Assembly: GCF_025369935.1 (NCBI RefSeq)
Contig: NZ_CP104467.1
Span: forward strand, 1,681,001 to 1,745,000
Reading direction: 5' to 3'
Origin: Paenibacillus andongensis
GTDB lineage: Bacteria > Bacillota > Bacilli > Paenibacillales > NBRC-103111
DNA length: 64,000 nt
Numbering within the stretch: position 1 is the first letter of the stretch; each line of letters begins with the position of its first letter. Positions 1-7,880 of the stretch are shown in pieces. The translations under genes and the position numbers were made by a program. The notes below the pieces were generated by a model that was given only the letters and a program-made list of their open reading frames with translations, made no database searches and was not told the origin of the DNA.

Positions 1-795
1 GTTCGCTTCATTCGTGAACACATTGAATATCAATTCGCGAAGTTCAAGCGTGAACCAGACCGCAAAGATTACCTGACATTCGTTATCGGTGGAGCAGGGT
101 TTACTGGCATCGAGTTCATTGGTGAACTTGCTGACCGTATTCCACAGCTTTGCAAAGAGTTCGACGTAGATCCTTCCCTTGTGAAGATTTATAATATTGA
201 AGCAGCTCCAACGGCGCTACCTGGATTTGATCCAGAGCTTGTTGAGTATGCGATGAAAGTGTTGACTGACAAAGGCATTACTTTCAAAATTGGCACAGCA
301 ATTAAAGAATGTACACCTGAAGGTGTGCTGATCGCTGGTGATGAGTTCATCAAAGCAGCTACAGTTGTTTGGACAGGCGGTATCCGCGGTAACCATATGC
401 TTGATGAAGCTGGCTTCGAAACGATGCGCGGCAGAATTAAAGTCGATGAGTACCTGCATGCACCTGGGTTCGATAACATCTATGTTGTAGGTGACTGTTC
501 TATCGTGATGAACGATGAAGGCAGACCATACCCTCCAACAGCTCAAATCGCTATGCAGCAAGGTGAAGCTGTTGCGCACAACCTGATTGCTTCCATTCGC
601 GGTTCGCAAATGAAAACTTTCAAATACTCCAACAAAGGTACAGTTGCTTCCTTAGGTAAAGGTCAAGCTATCGGTATTGTTGGTTCCCGTAAGCTCAAAG
701 GTAACGTTGCAGCCATGATGAAAAAAGTGGTTGATATGAGATACCTCTACATTATCGGCGGTATTCCACTAGTTATACGTAAGGGACGTTTCTAG
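1..795 (+). CDS. ndh: Type II NADH dehydrogenase (NDH-2), 5' end outside window
   Basis: The reading frame is open from base 1, so the N-terminal part lies outside the window; about 264 C-terminal residues are present. Near the start is a Rossmann nucleotide motif, [11 protein letters not shown], the NADH-binding site of NDH-2 flavoproteins. Further on, VVGDCS followed by [12 protein letters not shown] is the second FAD-contacting block of the family. NDH-2 is a peripheral membrane FAD enzyme that passes electrons from NADH to menaquinone without pumping protons. The closest Bacillus relatives are Ndh/YumB, and a YuiB-like gene follows nearby, as in Bacillus. Any FAD-binding GxGxxG at the N-terminus cannot be checked here. 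The call is firm; which paralogue it is remains open. Confidence 0.9.
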   Translation, partial: VRFIREHIEYQFAKFKREPDRKDYLTFVIGGAGFTGIEFIGELADRIPQLCKEFDVDPSLVKIYNIEAAPTALPGFDPELVEYAMKVLTDKGITFKIGTAIKECTPEGVLIAGDEFIKAATVVWTGGIRGNHMLDEAGFETMRGRIKVDEYLHAPGFDNIYVVGDCSIVMNDEGRPYPPTAQIAMQQGEAVAHNLIASIRGSQMKTFKYSNKGTVASLGKGQAIGIVGSRKLKGNVAAMMKKVVDMRYLYIIGGIPLVIRKGRF

Positions 796-822
796 TCATC
801 ATTATTTAACGGGGGGATCGCC

Positions 823-1104
823 ATGCGGCACTGCAGTGTCCAAGTAAGAGGACTTCTTACCCGGGATGAACTGGATCGTTACCATGCCCTGATCGAGGTC
901 GGTCACTTTTTAGAGACTGAGAAACGCTATGATCATGTAGCTGTTGTGCAAAAGGAAATTGATATCCTTATTCTTCCCGCAATTGAACGATTGAAGGAAA
1001 AAAGTCGTCAGCGTGACCGAGATACCGAAGAGTATCTAGCCCGCAAAGCTCAGATGGAAGCCGAATTAGCGGCTGCTCTGCGTGACGACGACGATGAGGA
1101 TTGA
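823..1104 (+). CDS. Small hypothetical protein with acidic tail
   Basis: 93 residues with a good Shine-Dalgarno (GGGGGG at 811-816) seven bases before the ATG. It starts 27 bases after ndh and is closed by a terminator, so it is probably co-transcribed with ndh. I do not recognise the family. Residues about 15-75 are charged and helical in character (many E, K, R, L), compatible with a short coiled coil, and the end is strongly acidic (DDDDED). There is no signal peptide, membrane segment or metal motif. It is probably a cytosolic soluble protein. No function is assigned. Confidence 0.75.
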   Translation: MRHCSVQVRGLLTRDELDRYHALIEVGHFLETEKRYDHVAVVQKEIDILILPAIERLKEKSRQRDRDTEEYLARKAQMEAELAAALRDDDDED

Positions 1105-1115
1105 TTGTATGATAA

Positions 1116-1153
1116 GAAAGCTTTGCTCCTCATTGAGCAAGCTTTCTTTTTTT
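1116..1153 (+). terminator. Intrinsic terminator after the ndh operon
   Basis: GAAAGCTTTGCTC pairs with GAGCAAGCTTTC (one bulged base) around a 6-base loop, followed by seven T. It lies 12 bases after the stop of the small gene. Confidence 0.85.
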
Positions 1154-1225
1154 GCTTCATTCACCTTCAAGGGCTGTTTACCCTCTTTCAAAAATGTGCA
1201 CAATGTTGATTGTATGTAGTTATAC

Positions 1226-1256
1226 AAAAAGAGTGAAGGACATGGTCCCTCACTCT
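1226..1256 (-). terminator. Intrinsic terminator of hemQ
   Basis: On the minus strand AGAGTGAGGGAC and GTCCTTCACTCT form a 12-bp stem with one mismatch and a 3-base loop, followed by five T. It sits 11 bases beyond the hemQ stop. Confidence 0.8.
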
Positions 1257-1267
1257 TACGTTATATC

Positions 1268-2014
1268 TTAAATTTGAATTAATTTTACAAATTTATCAGG
1301 TGTCAGCAGGTTGCCGACATAGAAGTCGCCGAACTCACCGAAACGTGCGCTCACTTCGTCGAAACGCATTTCATATACGAGCTTTTTGAAATGAAGAGGA
1401 TCATCGGAGAACAGGGTTACGCCCCACTCCCAATCATCGAGTCCTACGGAACCCGTAATGATTTGTTTGACTTTACCTGCGTATGTTCGACCAATCATGC
1501 CATGGCTGCGCATCATCGTTTTGCGATCTTCGGCAGGCAGCATGTACCAGTTGTCATTGCCTTCGCGACGCTTATTCATCGGATAGAAGCAGATGTGCTT
1601 CGATTTAGGCAGGATAGGCTTCAAGCGGGCTTGAATTTCCGGATCTTCCGAAGGATCCACGCCTGGCTTAGCTAGGTAACTGCTTAATTCTACAATGGAT
1701 ACGTAGGAATAGACCGGGATTGTAAAAGCGGCGAAGCTTGATTTATTAAACGTATTTTCCAATTCATTCAGTTCTTCAAGCGTTTCGCGCATTTGCATGA
1801 ATACAAAGTCGGCTTTCTGACCAACGATGCTATAAACGGCAGTACTGCCTAGTTTATCGTTCTCGAATTGCTGCCACTGGGACAGGAATGTATTCAGCTC
1901 GTCCGTTGCATGCTTACGCTCCTGCGGGGTTGCGGCATGCCATGCGTTCCAGTCGATCAGACGGAAATCATGGAGCGCATACCAGCCTTCAAGGGTTTGT
2001 ACGGCTTCACTCAT
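1268..2014 (-). CDS. hemQ: Coproheme decarboxylase HemQ (chlorite dismutase family)
   Basis: 248 residues. HemQ performs the last step of the Gram-positive coproporphyrin-dependent heme pathway: two oxidative decarboxylations of coproheme III propionates to give heme b, in the cytosol as a homopentamer. The catalytic Tyr of the family lies in the FYPMNKRR motif (Tyr144), and the proximal heme ligand is His171 in RSHGMIGR; both match Tyr145/His172 of the Geobacillus enzyme. The reading frame extends upstream to an ATG at 2030-2032, but that ATG overlaps the GGAGG ribosome site, so I choose the ATG at 2012-2014 (MSEAVQ). It is monocistronic, with its own promoter and terminator. HemQ supplies heme for respiration, which fits ndh and sdh nearby. 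Confidence 0.95.
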   Translation of the reverse strand: MSEAVQTLEGWYALHDFRLIDWNAWHAATPQERKHATDELNTFLSQWQQFENDKLGSTAVYSIVGQKADFVFMQMRETLEELNELENTFNKSSFAAFTIPVYSYVSIVELSSYLAKPGVDPSEDPEIQARLKPILPKSKHICFYPMNKRREGNDNWYMLPAEDRKTMMRSHGMIGRTYAGKVKQIITGSVGLDDWEWGVTLFSDDPLHFKKLVYEMRFDEVSARFGEFGDFYVGNLLTPDKFVKLIQI

Positions 2015-2049
2015 TGGTTTTCCTCCATTCAAGGGCTAATATCCCCTAC

Positions 2050-2078
2050 ATTGTATCCAATTCATGGGGAAAGGGCAA
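2050..2078 (-). promoter_or_regulatory. Probable sigma-A promoter of hemQ
   Basis: On the minus strand TTGCCC (2073-2078), a 17-base spacer and TACAAT (2050-2055) lie about 35-65 bases before the hemQ start. Confidence 0.6.
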
Positions 2079-2120
2079 ATGAACAAAGGGTGAAGAGGGA
2101 AATGTTCAATTTGTGTACAC

Positions 2121-2149
2121 TTTACCTGCGACATTTCGTGGATTACAAT
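2121..2149 (+). promoter_or_regulatory. Possible sigma-A promoter of the YuiB-like gene
   Basis: TTTACC, a 17-base spacer and TACAAT. The -35 is weak, but placement upstream of the 2206 start is reasonable. It is divergent from the hemQ promoter. Confidence 0.4.
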
Positions 2150-2205
2150 TATAAGGAAGTCAGATAGATGAACGGGCTTCTTACATTGCTAAGGGGGAAC
2201 ATACA

Positions 2206-2490
2206 TTGTTACAAATGGTCATTGCCACTGTCTTAATGGTAGTGTTATTTTTTGGGATCGGGTTTATTTTGAATATGCTAATGAAAACAACATGGTTTCC
2301 ACTCTATGCTTTTATAGCTTTGGTTATCGGTGTTGTTATTTATGGTTCAATAGGAGAGGCGTCTTTTCTTTCCAGCGGAGATAGTTTTACAATTGTTGAT
2401 ATTGTTCCGGCTATCGGTGGCTTGGTTGGCGCTATTTTAAGTGGATCGGCCATTAAAGCGCTGAGGATTAGAGGCTTCAAAATGTTTTAA
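2206..2490 (+). CDS. YuiB-like small membrane protein
   Basis: 94 residues with three hydrophobic segments (about 5-25, 31-50 and 65-85), so an integral membrane protein. The start is TTG: AAGGGGG at 2191-2197 is spaced correctly for TTG at 2206 and less well for the ATG nine bases on. It resembles YuiB of Bacillus, a conserved membrane protein of unknown role, often found beside an NDH-2 gene; here ndh lies 1.4 kb upstream. No catalytic motif is visible. The family assignment is by sequence impression and gene neighbourhood, and the function is unknown. Confidence 0.7.
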   Translation: MLQMVIATVLMVVLFFGIGFILNMLMKTTWFPLYAFIALVIGVVIYGSIGEASFLSSGDSFTIVDIVPAIGGLVGAILSGSAIKALRIRGFKMF

Positions 2491-2565
2491 GGTTCTCATA
2501 GAAATAGGCAGAACTGGTCACGATAAGGTTGAGTTACCTAATTTGACCTTACGGAGGAGACTATT

Positions 2566-3441
2566 TTGCCTTTGGCTCTTGTGAACGGAACCCAATTGTA
2601 TTATGAGATTACGGGGACTGGCACCCCAATCGTCTTTATTCATCCACCTTTATTAACGTCACAGACTTTTGCTTATCAAAGAGAGCGGCTTTCGGACCAT
2701 TTTCAAGTCATTACTTTCGATATCAGGGGGCACGGCGCGAGCAAGTCGTCAGCACGTACATTTAGCTATGCGCTTATTGTTGAAGATATAAGACAGTTGC
2801 TGGATTACCTGGGTATTGAAAAAGTGTTCCTGTGCGGCTATTCGACAGGTGGCACCTTAGTGCTGGAAGCGCTCCTCACATATCCGAAACGCTTCCTTGG
2901 GGGAATCGTAGTTAGCGGGATGTCTGAATTAACAGATCCTTATAATAAAGGCAGGGTTTGGCTCGCAGTGCAGATGGCCGGTTCTGGTCTCTTTATGAAT
3001 TTGTTGAAAAAATCGATTGCCATTGGGAATGCGGATAATGCGGCTACTTATCACGAACTGTACCAAAGCTCCGTTAGCGATGATGCAAAAATTGTGAAGC
3101 CGTATTTTGAACAGTCACTTACCTACAACTGTACCCGCCGTCTCCGGGGCATCCATCATCCGATCCTACTGATTTATGGTCAAAAGGACCGTGCATTTAA
3201 GCGGTATGCGAACATACTCCATGAAGAGCTGCCGCATAGCTCCCTCTATTTCATCAAGGATGCTAAGCATCAAATCCCGCTTAAAAACCCTTCAAAGATG
3301 AATGACTTGATCCGCCTCTGGGCGGACAGTCTGGATGATCATCAGACACAGCGAATACTGTTGGACTTAGCGATTGCAAAGAAGCTAAATCCGGCTTTGT
3401 ATGGTGAGGATACCCATGAAACTCAGCTGCCACTTCATTAA
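2566..3441 (+). CDS. Alpha/beta-fold hydrolase
   Basis: 291 residues, TTG start with GGAGG at 2553-2557. It has the classic alpha/beta hydrolase plan: HPP at the oxyanion turn (about 26-28), FDIRGHG (51-57), nucleophile elbow GYSTGG with Ser93, acid Asp208 in YGQKDR, and His235 in DAKHQIP. A complete triad predicts an active esterase, lactonase or related hydrolase. There is no signal peptide or membrane segment, so it is cytosolic. The substrate cannot be told from sequence. It stands alone, 75 bases after the YuiB-like gene on the same strand, and may be read from that promoter, since no terminator is obvious between them. Confidence 0.88.
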   Translation: MPLALVNGTQLYYEITGTGTPIVFIHPPLLTSQTFAYQRERLSDHFQVITFDIRGHGASKSSARTFSYALIVEDIRQLLDYLGIEKVFLCGYSTGGTLVLEALLTYPKRFLGGIVVSGMSELTDPYNKGRVWLAVQMAGSGLFMNLLKKSIAIGNADNAATYHELYQSSVSDDAKIVKPYFEQSLTYNCTRRLRGIHHPILLIYGQKDRAFKRYANILHEELPHSSLYFIKDAKHQIPLKNPSKMNDLIRLWADSLDDHQTQRILLDLAIAKKLNPALYGEDTHETQLPLH

Positions 3442-3743
3442 AACCAACCGGTAGCTTGAAGAGCTTGTTGATTAAACTCAACTGGCTCTATTTTTATATC
3501 CAAAAATCAAGGGTAATTTATCCGCCGCAAGGTTCGTAATGCTTATAAAAACATGCTGGAAGTACAGTCTAACAGCTAATTTGTCGGAATCTGACCATCC
3601 GAAAGGTTGGTTTTTTCATTTTAGGTAATATTATCTTTCTCTCTGAGATACCAAGCGTGTCGATTTTTGTGGTAGACTAATAGAGAGAAACCGAGAAGCT
3701 TACATAGCTGTAATTGGTTGAGGCAGGATGGTGCTGTAACGGA
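3442..3743 (+). other. Intergenic region before dnaB
   Basis: About 300 bases without a convincing gene on either strand. I see no clear terminator and only weak promoter-like strings near 3660-3690. It presumably holds the dnaB promoter. Confidence 0.4.
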
Positions 3744-5264
3744 ATGAGAATGACGAATATGCTGCATTTCACCGAGAACCACAGGTTTTGTGTGAACCGT
3801 GAGTTTTCTTTGAGCAGTCTGGATTATAAAATGTTAGCAATGATGTATCAACCTATGATTGGCGGATTGGCGATTAGTCTCTATCAAGCTCTCTATCTGC
3901 AGATGAGTGCAGAAAAAGTCGGATATTCGCCTCTGGAACAACAGCGAAAGCTGTTTCTACTACTCGAGCTTGAGCAGGGGGAGCGAGGACGCAAATATCT
4001 AATAGAGCAATCTTCGAAGCTTGAAGCCATTGGGCTCCTGCAGACAACTCGCAAATTTCTGCCGGGCGAAGAAGACTATGTCTTCGTATACACCTTGTTC
4101 CCCCCGCTTGGCCCCAATGAGTTTTTCCGCAATCAGCATTTGACTCTTCTGCTCCGCGATAAGGTCGGTAAGTTCATGCTCCTATCCCTTCGGGAAGAGC
4201 TGCTCTCGCCAGAGCCGGAAGAGTGCCGTGACGCGAGTGAAGAGAATCTGTCTGTACCGTTCTATGATCTATTCCGCCTCAATACCCAGGTGGTCGACTA
4301 CGAACTAGAGCAAGCCCTGTATGAGGCCTCGGCCAGTAAACAGGGAGAGGCTCGGATGGACGTGACAACCAAAGGATTCCAGTATGCGGATATTATTATG
4401 AGGTTCCCGCGAGGGGCGAGCAATCGAGTTTTTGTTGAGGCTCTCAAGCATAAACCGGATCAGATGGCTGCGATTAATATTGTGGCGAAGAAGTATAACC
4501 TATCACTTCAGGAAACATGCCGTTTGCTGGATGAGGATGGCGCATTCACCGAAGAGGGCGAACTGCAGATGGATCTTATGCAGTATAATGCGAATCTGTT
4601 CTACCGACAGAGCAAGAAGCGGGATGAGGAACGAGAGCGAACGTTGTCCAGGTCGGAAGAGAAGTCTCAAGGTGAAGCGAACGAGGATATGCTAGACACG
4701 TCTGGAGACAAGTCAGTCGAAATGGCTTATTACTTAGAAGTGCCGCAGCAGCTCCGCGGCGAATGCACAGATCATCAATACAATTACATTATGCGAAATG
4801 AGCCGTACACGGCAGTTCTGAAAATGTTCTTCACTCAGGGCTCCATTCCGGACGGTGTACTTAATATATTTGAGAAGATTGATTTGAATTATAAATTGAA
4901 AGAGGAAGTCATTAATGTTTTGATCCACTTCCTACATATCGACCGCCGCTCGTGGGCTAAGTCTTCGATTGAAGCGGTCGCATCGGATCTGCTGGGCAAG
5001 CAAATTGCCACTTACGAACAAGCCGTGGAATACGTGCGTGAGAAAATCAGCTACAAACAGAAGGCCGCTTCCAAAGTGGAGGCCGCTAAAGCTAGCGGCG
5101 GTTCTGTAACGAGAGGTCGACAAGGCAAGACGCAGAAGCCTCATATTCCGATCGTAGTGCCGGATGCCGGGACAGCGGCTGCTTCGAGACTGACGGATGA
5201 AGAGCTGGAAGCCGCAAGAAGGATGGCGCAGAAGCTGGACGAGCGCTTTAATCGGAAGAGCTGA
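3744..5264 (+). CDS. dnaB: Replication initiation and membrane attachment protein DnaB
   Basis: About 506 residues. This is the Bacillales DnaB, unrelated to the E. coli helicase of the same name. With DnaD and DnaI it loads the replicative helicase at oriC and at restart sites. Seen here: the N-terminal block REFSLSSLDYKML, MYQPMIGGLAISLY typical of the family, a DnaB/DnaD-like middle part around residues 330-420 (YNYIMRNEPYTAVLKMFF), a charged linker and a basic C-terminus. dnaI follows immediately, as in Bacillus. The start is uncertain: TTG 3714 has no ribosome site, whereas ATG 3744, 3750 and 3759 all lie behind weak G-rich sequence. I chose 3744. Confidence 0.92.
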   Translation: MRMTNMLHFTENHRFCVNREFSLSSLDYKMLAMMYQPMIGGLAISLYQALYLQMSAEKVGYSPLEQQRKLFLLLELEQGERGRKYLIEQSSKLEAIGLLQTTRKFLPGEEDYVFVYTLFPPLGPNEFFRNQHLTLLLRDKVGKFMLLSLREELLSPEPEECRDASEENLSVPFYDLFRLNTQVVDYELEQALYEASASKQGEARMDVTTKGFQYADIIMRFPRGASNRVFVEALKHKPDQMAAINIVAKKYNLSLQETCRLLDEDGAFTEEGELQMDLMQYNANLFYRQSKKRDEERERTLSRSEEKSQGEANEDMLDTSGDKSVEMAYYLEVPQQLRGECTDHQYNYIMRNEPYTAVLKMFFTQGSIPDGVLNIFEKIDLNYKLKEEVINVLIHFLHIDRRSWAKSSIEAVASDLLGKQIATYEQAVEYVREKISYKQKAASKVEAAKASGGSVTRGRQGKTQKPHIPIVVPDAGTAAASRLTDEELEAARRMAQKLDERFNRKS

Positions 5265-5318
5265 CGGTTAGTGTCGATGGAACAACGTACAAGAGAATTA
5301 TAAGGAGGTGCAGGAAGC

Positions 5319-6269
5319 ATGGATTCCCTGTCTCACTTACTCAAATCAATGCCGCAATCCGAATGGAGACGGAAGGCAGAAGCGAAAATTAAAGTTGTCA
5401 TGGACGACGTCCTAGTTCACAAATTTCGTCAAAAGTATCCATTCGTCGATGACTATACTATTAAGATTAATATGAACAAGCTTTATCAATATGTGACAGA
5501 GTACAAAAACTGTTCCAACTGTCCAGGTTTAGAAAACTGTCCCAATGATATGACAGGACATTATACGATGTTAACAGCCGACTCCGTCAATGAAAAACCG
5601 TTTGTTCATGAGGAGAAGGTTGCTTGCAAGAAGTTCAACGCGAAACAGCTGCAGGATGCCATAAACGGCCGAATCCGCACCTTTCACGTGGATCCGCGGA
5701 TGATCTCGCGCAGCTACTCGTTTGGAGATATCCTTGAAACGGATCTGGATCGGGCGAAAGCCGTTATGCAAATTAACGACTATGTCAGCCTGACGATGGA
5801 AGAAGGACTTCAGACTAGAGGACTCTACTTGTCAGGATCATTTGGAACGGGGAAGACGTTCCTGATGGGCTACATGCTGCACCAGCTGGCCAAAGTCGGT
5901 ATGACAGGTGCAATTGTCTATATGCCGGATTTTGCCGAGGACTTGAAAGGAATGTTCCAAGAGCCCTCCAAACTGAAGGAAACGATTGATCTACTAAAGG
6001 AAACGGATCTGTTAGTTTTCGATGATATTGGCGCGGAGAATTTGAATCCGTGGCTGCGAGATCATGTTATTGGCGCTATCGTGAATCATCGCATGAATCG
6101 TAAGCCGACCTTTTTCACGTCCAATTATGCGCTCTCTGATTTGGAGAAGCATTTCAGCTTCACGAATAAAGATGGTGACGAAGAGTACAAGGGACAGCGG
6201 ATAATGGACCGCATTCGTCCTTTCGTCGATGTGGTTGTGGTAACTGGTACGAACAAGCGTGGGAAATAA
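5319..6269 (+). CDS. dnaI: Primosomal protein DnaI (helicase loader)
   Basis: 316 residues with a strong AAGGAGG. DnaI is the AAA+ ATPase that loads the hexameric replicative helicase with DnaB and DnaD. The N-terminal helicase-binding domain carries a zinc site of Cys65, Cys68, Cys74 and Cys103. The C-terminal ATPase has Walker A GSFGTGKT (173-180), Walker B LLVFDDIGAE (231-240) and a sensor-1 strand around FFTSNYA. The length matches Bacillus DnaI (about 311). It lies 54 bases after dnaB with a terminator directly behind, so dnaB-dnaI form one operon. Confidence 0.96.
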   Translation: MDSLSHLLKSMPQSEWRRKAEAKIKVVMDDVLVHKFRQKYPFVDDYTIKINMNKLYQYVTEYKNCSNCPGLENCPNDMTGHYTMLTADSVNEKPFVHEEKVACKKFNAKQLQDAINGRIRTFHVDPRMISRSYSFGDILETDLDRAKAVMQINDYVSLTMEEGLQTRGLYLSGSFGTGKTFLMGYMLHQLAKVGMTGAIVYMPDFAEDLKGMFQEPSKLKETIDLLKETDLLVFDDIGAENLNPWLRDHVIGAIVNHRMNRKPTFFTSNYALSDLEKHFSFTNKDGDEEYKGQRIMDRIRPFVDVVVVTGTNKRGK

Positions 6270-6271
6270 CA

Positions 6272-6308
6272 AAAGCTGTGCAGATGCGTTCATCTGTACA
6301 GCTTTTTT
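6272..6308 (+). terminator. Intrinsic terminator after dnaI
   Basis: AAAGCTGTGCAGATG and CATCTGTACAGCTTT pair over 15 bp (one wobble) around a 4-base loop, followed by a T run. It begins three bases after the dnaI stop. Confidence 0.9.
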
Positions 6309-6421
6309 ACATTATTGCTTCTTCAACAACTCTAATTCAGCGGTCACATTTTCAATCATTTGCACGAATGGCGTTAATTCCTGAGCACTTGCAGCTTACC
6401 GCCTATAAAAAGCACGGCATG

Positions 6422-6455
6422 AAAAAAACCGCTTCGCACCAAGTGCAAAACGGTT
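6422..6455 (-). terminator. Intrinsic terminator of the 47-residue gene
   Basis: On the minus strand AACCGTTTTGCAC pairs with GTGCGAAGCGGTT around a 3-base loop and is followed by T residues. It is 21 bases past the stop of the small membrane protein gene. Confidence 0.75.
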
Positions 6456-6476
6456 CTCTTCCAGGCTTGGACATTC

Positions 6477-6620
6477 TTATTTCATAACTTGAATCACGGT
6501 TGCAATGGCTGCAATTACAAACAAAAAGCCAAAGAAAACGCCAAAGCCAATGCCTACATCCATGAAATCATTGCGCGGTTCTTCATACACGTGAAGCTCA
6601 GGGTGTTTAGGATCGCTCAT
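6477..6620 (-). CDS. Small single-span membrane protein, 47 residues
   Basis: A short gene on the minus strand. A GGGGGG Shine-Dalgarno precedes the ATG at 6618-6620, and a terminator follows. The protein begins MSDPKHPELHVYEEP, has an acidic/polar N-terminal half and one hydrophobic stretch of about 22 residues rich in G, F, I and A, then ends IQVMK. This predicts one transmembrane helix with the polar N-terminus on one face. I do not know a named family. The ribosome site, terminator and amphipathic design support a real gene. It could be a small subunit or regulator of a membrane complex, but nothing in the neighbourhood says which. Confidence 0.72.
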   Translation of the reverse strand: MSDPKHPELHVYEEPRNDFMDVGIGFGVFFGFLFVIAAIATVIQVMK

Positions 6621-6753
6621 GTGGTTACCCCCCAACGTCCGACATTCGTATGTTTAAGCTTAGTATACCCAAATTCGTCGAAAGTTGTAAAGCTTATCAA
6701 AGTGACAATTATGCAAACAATAAAAGATAGCAGCGGAAAGGTTGAAATAAGAC

Positions 6754-6785
6754 TTGACTCTAACATTAGTGTCATGGTTTACAAT
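6754..6785 (+). promoter_or_regulatory. MerR-type operator-promoter
   Basis: TTGACT (6754-6759), a 20-base spacer and TACAAT (6780-6785). A dyad at 6755-6774 (TGACTCTAA and its near-complement TTAGTGTCA) fills the spacer. A long spacer holding a dyad is how MerR-family activators work: they twist the overlong promoter. The gene just downstream encodes such a regulator, so autoregulation is likely. Confidence 0.78.
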
Positions 6786-6830
6786 GAAATCATCCTTACT
6801 TGATCAAGGAAAAGGAAAAAGGTGAAGGCC

Positions 6831-7214
6831 ATGCGGATTAGTGAGTTATCCAAGCTTACCGGAGCCAGTATTCGTTCTTTGCGGTATTATGAGGCGAAAG
6901 GGCTAATCGCAACACAGCGTGAAGAAAACGGATATCGGGTATTCAACCAGATGGCTGTTGAGCGCGTGAAGACTATTCAGTTTTATTTGAGCTTAGGCTT
7001 TACGACCGAACAGATTGAAAGCTTTCTGAACTGCGTCATGAAAAATCAGGAGTCTATGTGCGATGATTTGCTGCCACTCTACACAGAGAAGCTCGAAGAA
7101 ATCGAACAACAGATGAAGATGCTGCAGCTGCTGCAAGCGAATTTGAAGGATCGTATTGCTTATATCGAGCAGCAAAGACTTCAGGGGCTGCCTGTAGGTT
7201 TACCTGCTAAGTAG
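6831..7214 (+). CDS. MerR-family transcriptional regulator
   Basis: About 127 residues. The N-terminal winged helix carries the MerR signature (ISELSKLTGASIRSLRYYEAKGL), then VERVKTIQFYLSLGFTTEQIESFL, and a C-terminal antiparallel coiled coil (EEIEQQMKMLQLLQANLKDRI). I prefer the ATG at 6831, placed after AAAGGTGA; an in-frame GTG at 6822 is the alternative. Two cysteines (in NCVMKNQESMC) sit in the effector region, but there is no clear metal-binding loop, so a multidrug- or stress-type inducer is as likely as a metal. The long-spacer promoter directly upstream suggests autoregulation. No obvious target gene adjoins it; trxA downstream has its own promoter. Confidence 0.88.
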   Translation: MRISELSKLTGASIRSLRYYEAKGLIATQREENGYRVFNQMAVERVKTIQFYLSLGFTTEQIESFLNCVMKNQESMCDDLLPLYTEKLEEIEQQMKMLQLLQANLKDRIAYIEQQRLQGLPVGLPAK

Positions 7215-7249
7215 ATCCATCTTCAACTTTTTGCTAACTTATGGCTTGG

Positions 7250-7277
7250 TTGAAATGACCCACTGGTGTGGTATACT
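7250..7277 (+). promoter_or_regulatory. Probable sigma-A promoter of trxA
   Basis: TTGAAA (7250-7255), 16-base spacer, TATACT (7272-7277), with the trxA start 79 bases further on. Confidence 0.6.
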
Positions 7278-7355
7278 TTACATGTTGACGTTCATCGGTA
7301 GCTAGGTACTACTTGATGTTATAAATCAAATCCATTCTTAGAAGGAGGAACTATC

Positions 7356-7670
7356 ATGTCAATCGTGAATGTTTCTGATAACAGCTTTAAAACCGAAGTT
7401 GAAGGAGAAGGTACAGTACTTGTAGACTTCTGGGCACCTTGGTGCGGACCTTGTAAAATGATCGCTCCCGTTTTGGAAGAGCTTGATAAAGAAATTGAGT
7501 CCTTGAAAATCGCAAAAGTAAACGTGGATGACAATCCAGAGTCTGCTGCTCGCTTTGGCGTTATGAGTATCCCAACATTGATCGTTTTCAAAGACGGACA
7601 GCCTGTTGATAAAGTGGTTGGCTTCCAATCCAAAGAAGCGCTGAAAAATGTTGTTTCTCGTCATCAATAA
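7356..7670 (+). CDS. trxA: Thioredoxin
   Basis: 104 residues, standard thioredoxin length. The redox site is WCGPC (Cys30, Cys33) and the cis-proline is in SIPTLIVF. Thioredoxin reduces protein disulfides in the cytosol and is itself reduced by thioredoxin reductase. There is a strong GGAGG before the ATG. The gene is monocistronic, with its own promoter and a strong terminator. In many Bacillales trxA lies next to uvrC, as here, which supports an ordinary chromosomal location. Confidence 0.97.
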   Translation: MSIVNVSDNSFKTEVEGEGTVLVDFWAPWCGPCKMIAPVLEELDKEIESLKIAKVNVDDNPESAARFGVMSIPTLIVFKDGQPVDKVVGFQSKEALKNVVSRHQ

Positions 7671-7702
7671 TTTGTTACAAACTAGAAACAATTGTTCGTG
7701 AG

Positions 7703-7744
7703 AAAAAGCTCTTTTTCTGCTATGCTGAAAAGGAGCTTTTTTTT
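7703..7744 (+). terminator. Intrinsic terminator of trxA
   Basis: AAAAGCTCTTTTTC and GAAAAGGAGCTTTT pair with one mismatch around a 9-base loop and run into eight T. Confidence 0.85.
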
Positions 7745-7880
7745 GTTTTCCGAAAAAGGGGAGCGTTTATAAAAATGGTGACTACTGCGTCGAATATGTT
7801 GTACGAAATACAACAATTGTTCGTGCAGAACTTAGCTGGGAAATATGGAATGAGTTTTTGTGTGAGAGGAGATTGGATGC

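Noticed and set aside
6312-6395. Minus-strand open stretch of 27 codons ending ENVTAELELLKKQ just before the dnaI terminator.
   Set aside because: Protein-like ending, but a stop codon lies directly upstream and no start with a ribosome site exists. At most a relic.
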